In this document: one piece after another, positions 6,271-8,416 of the stretch
Numbering within the stretch: the first letter of the stretch is position 1
Layout: each line of letters opens with the position of its first letter
Assembly (NCBI GenBank): GCA_902766415.1
Contig: CACXDR010000253.1
Span: 1-8,416, forward strand
Direction: 5' to 3'
Length of the DNA: 8,416 nucleotides
DNA from: an uncultured Lachnospiraceae bacterium
GTDB taxonomy: Bacteria > Bacillota_A > Clostridia > Lachnospirales > Lachnospiraceae
Made by a program: the position numbers and the translations under genes
The notes under the pieces: model-generated
What the model saw: the letters and a program-made list of their open reading frames with translations, nothing else
Told to the model about the DNA's origin: nothing
The model's database searches: none

Positions 6271-7628
6271 AGTACAGACTGCTTGTAGTGGATGATGAAC
6301 CGCTTCTCAGGATGTCGCTGGAAAGCGGGATGTCGGATCTCGGGTACGAGGTGCGGACGGAGGAGGACATCGCGGGCGGGCTTAAGACCGCCGAGTCGTT
6401 CCGCCCGGACGCGGTGCTTCTTGACAACCGCCTGACGGACGGCACGGGGCTTGACCATGTGGCGGACTTCAAGCGGATCGACGAGGACGTCATCATCATC
6501 CTTATGACGGCGTACGGTTCCATCCTCCAGGCGGTGGAGGCCATGAAGCTCGGCGTGAGCCACTATGTGCAGAAGCCCTTCGACCTTGAGGAGGTCGATA
6601 TGGTAATCCGCCGGGGGGTGGAGCAGCTGTCGGGGCGCCGTTCCCTCGAGCTCATGCGGATGAACCCGAAGAAGCTGATCGGGGAAAGCACCGCGATCCA
6701 GAACATCCGCCGCCAGATCGGGGTCCTCGCGGCGAATGACAACGTGGACCTTCTGGTGATCGGGGAGACCGGGACCGGCAAGGAGGTCGTGGTCCGGAGC
6801 ATCGTCGAAAGCAGCCCGCGCGCGGACCGGCCTATGGTGAAGATCAACTGCGGGGCCATCCCGGAAAACCTCCTCGAGTCGGAGCTTTTCGGGTATGAGA
6901 AGGGAGCCTTCACCGGCGCGGCCAAGACGAAGAAGGGGCTGATCGAGCTCGCGAACGGCGGGACGGTATTCCTGGACGAGGTCGGGGAGCTGCCGTTCTT
7001 CATGCAGGCGAAGTTCCTGACCTTCCTTGAGGACCGGAGGTTCCGCCGCGTGGGCGGGCTCCAGGACATCGAGGTCAATGTGCGCGTCGCCGCCGCGACG
7101 AACAGGGACCTTGTGGAGGAGGTCCGCGCGGGCCGTTTCCGCGAGGATCTCTACTACCGGCTGAACGTGCTGCAGATCCGGATCCCGCCCTTAAGGGAGC
7201 GCACGGAGGATATCCCGGTGCTCTGCGGATATTACATCTCCCACTTCAACCGGAAGTTCGCGAAGAACGTGAAGGGGATCTCCCCGGAGTTCATGGAGAC
7301 CCTGAAGCGCTATTCCTGGAAGGGAAACGTCCGCGAGCTCAGGAACGTCATGGAGCGGTGCGTCCTCTTCTCGGACGGGGATACGCTGACCGGCAAGGAG
7401 ACCGGCCTTCCCGCAGCGGTACAGGACGGGAAAGCCGGGAAGACCGGGGAGAAGTTCCCCATGCAGGACCTGAGGGAGGGCCCGGTCGACCTGAAACGGG
7501 AGCTCGACACGCTGGAGCGCGCCTATATCGACCGCGCGCTGGAGCTTTCCGACGGGAACCTTTCGAAGGCGGCCCAGATGCTCGGGATGAGCCGTTTCAC
7601 ATTGAAGCGGCGTATCGACGGAGAATGA
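6267..7628 (+). CDS. NtrC-family sigma-54-dependent response regulator
   Basis: The 453-residue enhancer-binding protein starts at ATG 6267, which overlaps the kinase stop (ATGA) and follows AAGGGGA at 6254-6260. The same frame stays open far upstream, but only this start gives an intact receiver domain. Receiver (1 to about 118): acidic pair D9/D10, phospho-acceptor D53 in LLDNRL, T81 and K103. AAA+ domain (about 138-365): Walker A GETGTGKE (166-173), sigma-54-contacting loop GAFTGA (213-218), Walker B VFLDE ending at D237/E238, FREDLYYRLN (291-300, arginine-finger region) and GNVRELRN (353-360). The C-terminal Fis-type helix-turn-helix is NLSKAAQMLGMSRFTLKRRI (431-450). All residues needed for sigma-54 activation are present. 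The likely target is the -24/-12 promoter 170 bp downstream of its stop, in front of pxpA. Together with the upstream kinase it forms an AtoSC/ZraSR-like pair. Confidence 0.97.
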   Translation: MKYRLLVVDDEPLLRMSLESGMSDLGYEVRTEEDIAGGLKTAESFRPDAVLLDNRLTDGTGLDHVADFKRIDEDVIIILMTAYGSILQAVEAMKLGVSHYVQKPFDLEEVDMVIRRGVEQLSGRRSLELMRMNPKKLIGESTAIQNIRRQIGVLAANDNVDLLVIGETGTGKEVVVRSIVESSPRADRPMVKINCGAIPENLLESELFGYEKGAFTGAAKTKKGLIELANGGTVFLDEVGELPFFMQAKFLTFLEDRRFRRVGGLQDIEVNVRVAAATNRDLVEEVRAGRFREDLYYRLNVLQIRIPPLRERTEDIPVLCGYYISHFNRKFAKNVKGISPEFMETLKRYSWKGNVRELRNVMERCVLFSDGDTLTGKETGLPAAVQDGKAGKTGEKFPMQDLREGPVDLKRELDTLERAYIDRALELSDGNLSKAAQMLGMSRFTLKRRIDGE

Positions 7629-7633
7629 ACACT

Positions 7634-7656
7634 CCCGCCGCTTATAGAAGCGCGGG
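7634..7656 (+). other. Weak hairpin after the regulator gene
   Basis: CCCGCCGCTT (7634-7643) can pair with AAGCGCGGG (7648-7656) with one bulged base and a loop of four. No T-run follows. It lies directly after the regulator stop codon and before the real terminator, so it could protect the 3' end of the mRNA. It could also be chance. Confidence 0.3.
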
Positions 7657-7698
7657 TATTCCCGCCGGACAGTGATAAACGGAAACCGTGCGGTATTG

Positions 7699-7740
7699 AA
7701 CGCCGGATGTGCAAATCTGCACATCCGGCGTTGCTTTTTT
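7699..7740 (+). terminator. Intrinsic terminator of the symporter-kinase-regulator unit
   Basis: A perfect 15-bp stem, AACGCCGGATGTGCA (7699-7713) with its exact reverse complement at 7718-7732, has a four-base AATC loop. It is followed by GC and then TTTTTT (7735-7740). This is a strong Rho-independent terminator 70 bp after the regulator stop. It separates the regulatory unit from pxpA, so pxpA needs its own promoter. Confidence 0.93.
7708..7723. promoter_or_regulatory. Candidate enhancer (UAS) site 1: TGTGCA-AATC-TGCACA palindrome
   Basis: This perfect 6-4-6 palindrome is the upper part of the terminator stem. Its centre is about 108 bp upstream of the predicted sigma-54 transcription start, a normal distance for an NtrC-type enhancer. 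A terminator stem is palindromic anyway, so symmetry alone is weak evidence. Independent support comes from a related copy 44 bp downstream, outside the terminator. Binding by the adjacent regulator is inferred. Confidence 0.5.
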
Positions 7741-7751
7741 GCTCCATAATA

Positions 7752-7767
7752 TGTGCAGATTTGAGTA
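7752..7767. promoter_or_regulatory. Candidate enhancer (UAS) site 2: TGTGCA-GATT-TGAGTA
   Basis: This imperfect copy of site 1 has the same 6-4-6 layout (11 of 16 bases match) and is 44 bp downstream, close to four helical turns. Taken inverted, ATGTGCAGATTT (7751-7762) is the exact 12-base reverse complement of 7713-7724. Its centre is about 64 bp upstream of the predicted start of the pxpA transcript. Paired sites on one face of the helix are typical for oligomerising sigma-54 activators. Confidence 0.48.
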
Positions 7768-7797
7768 AAGAAGCGGCCTCAGGCTCCCCGGAAGAGC

Positions 7798-7813
7798 TGG
7801 CACAAAGATTGCT
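7798..7813 (+). promoter_or_regulatory. Sigma-54 (-24/-12) promoter of the pxpA operon
   Basis: TGGCAC-AAAGA-TTGCT matches the sigma-54 consensus TGGCAC-N5-TTGCW at every defined base. The invariant GG (7799-7800) and GC (7811-7812) are correctly 12 bases apart. Transcription should start near 7823-7824, giving a leader of about 70 bases before pxpA. The terminator upstream, the sigma-54 activator gene next door and the candidate enhancer sites all support it. Confidence 0.88.
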
Positions 7814-7857
7814 TAAAAATCATCAGCAGCAACTGCATTTCTTTGGCTATGCAAAAA

Positions 7858-7876
7858 GCGCCGCAGAGAGCGGCGC
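7858..7876 (+). other. GC-rich hairpin in the pxpA leader
   Basis: GCGCCGC (7858-7864) pairs perfectly with GCGGCGC (7870-7876) around an AGAGA loop, ending five bases before the purine-rich ribosome binding site (7881-7890). There is no T-run on the + strand. On the - strand the stem is followed by five T's (complement of AAAAA 7853-7857), so it could end antisense transcripts. It may affect leader stability or translation of pxpA. Confidence 0.5.
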
Positions 7877-7893
7877 GGAAAAGGGGGAAGCAT

Positions 7894-8416
7894 ATGTATA
7901 AGGTAGATCTCAACAGTGATCTTGGCGAGAGCTTCGGCAACTATACCATCGGTATGGACGAAGCGGTCATCGCCCACATCTCCTCGGCGAACGTAGCCTG
8001 CGGCTACCACGCGGGAGACCCGCTGGTCATGGACAAGACGGTGGCGGCCTGCAAGGCTGCGGGCGTCGCGGTAGGCGCGCATCCCGGCTATCCGGACCTC
8101 ATGGGCTTCGGCCGGAGGAACATCGCCTGCGCCCCGAAGGACGCGAAGGCTTACGTAAAGTACCAGCTCGGCGCGCTGATCGCGTTCACGACCGCGCACG
8201 GGCTGAAGCTCCAGCACTGCAAGCCGCACGGAGCGCTTTACAACCAGGCGGCAAAGGACCCGGCCCTTGCAAGAGCCATCGCCGAGGCAGTCTATGAGGT
8301 GGATCCGGGCATCATCCTCCTTGGTCTTGCCAACAGCTTCCTGATCTCCGAGGCGGAGGCGGTCGGCCTGAAGACGGCGAGCGAGGTCTTCGCGGACCGC
8401 GCGTACCAGGCGGACG
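7894..8416 (+). CDS. pxpA: 5-oxoprolinase subunit A, LamB/YcsF family (3' end missing)
   Basis: PxpA works with PxpB and PxpC in the ATP-dependent hydrolysis of 5-oxoproline (pyroglutamate) to glutamate in the cytoplasm. The 174 codons present cover about two thirds of the usual 245-255 residues, and the frame is open to the window edge. Family motifs are clear: [12 protein letters not shown] (4-15), [14 protein letters not shown] (30-43), [16 protein letters not shown] (60-75), [14 protein letters not shown] (110-123) and [11 protein letters not shown] (164-174). These include the conserved Asp and His positions of the family's metal/active-site region. ATG 7894 follows AAGGGGGAAG (7881-7890) and opens the family's conserved first strand. 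The gene lies about 70 bases behind the predicted sigma-54 start site, so its expression should depend on the NtrC-type regulator just upstream. The pxpB and pxpC partners are expected beyond the window. LamB/YcsF is the family name; the gene is unrelated to the maltoporin LamB. Confidence 0.94.
   Translation, partial: MYKVDLNSDLGESFGNYTIGMDEAVIAHISSANVACGYHAGDPLVMDKTVAACKAAGVAVGAHPGYPDLMGFGRRNIACAPKDAKAYVKYQLGALIAFTTAHGLKLQHCKPHGALYNQAAKDPALARAIAEAVYEVDPGIILLGLANSFLISEAEAVGLKTASEVFADRAYQAD

Noticed and set aside
7713..7762. Attenuator: 7713-7724 can pair with 7751-7762 (12 perfect bases) as an alternative to the terminator stem
   Set aside because: The second segment lies after the U-tract, so it would be transcribed too late to prevent termination. 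A shared protein-binding site explains the repeat better.
7707..7901. Short 64-codon frame between the regulator gene and pxpA
   Set aside because: Its start lies in the terminator stem and it runs over the sigma-54 promoter and the pxpA ribosome binding site. It has no domain and no ribosome binding site of its own.
1..8416. CRISPR arrays, tRNA or rRNA genes, insertion sequences, phage genes
   Set aside because: The repeats seen are in-frame coding repeats or a short tandem array without spacers. No transposase, integrase, terminal inverted repeats or tRNA-like fold was found by reading both strands.

Overview
The window is GC-rich throughout (well above 60% by eye), with all genes on the + strand and tightly packed. 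A membrane protein resembling the Firmicute DUF1189 family, a clostridial-looking MnmA (NPCxxCN active site), a small SH3-domain lipoprotein and a sigma-54 regulatory circuit together suggest a GC-rich member of the Bacillota, class Clostridia (Lachnospiraceae-like). That placement is inference, because no rRNA or other marker gene is present.

Layout: 2-1447 is the 3' part of a DUF1189-like membrane protein with a long, repeat-built, low-complexity cytoplasmic tail. 1464-2540 is mnmA, the tRNA U34 2-thiouridylase. 2537-3004 is a lipoprotein with an SH3-like domain, coupled to mnmA by a 4-base overlap. 2991-3096 is a run of 15-bp tandem repeats that covers the lipoprotein stop codon and most of the following gap. 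3158-4609 (sodium:solute symporter), 4606-6270 (membrane sensor histidine kinase) and 6267-7628 (NtrC-type sigma-54 activator) form a translationally coupled unit, each junction being an ATGA overlap. 7629-7893 is a regulatory intergenic region. From 7894 the window runs into pxpA (LamB/YcsF family, 5-oxoprolinase subunit A), cut by the window edge.

The main point is the 7629-7893 region. It holds an intrinsic terminator (7699-7740) that ends the symporter-kinase-regulator unit. Downstream is a textbook -24/-12 sigma-54 promoter (TGGCAC-N5-TTGCT, 7798-7813) pointing at pxpA. Two related TGTGCA-N4 elements lie 44 bp apart upstream of the promoter and are candidate enhancer sites for the activator. 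The first of these is embedded in the terminator stem.

Read together, the kinase and sigma-54 activator probably switch on the pxpA operon in response to a signal linked to the symporter. The symporter substrate may be 5-oxoproline or a related compound. The components are known families. The specific wiring (symporter, kinase and activator unit, then a sigma-54 promoter, then pxpA) is read from the sequence and has not been tested.
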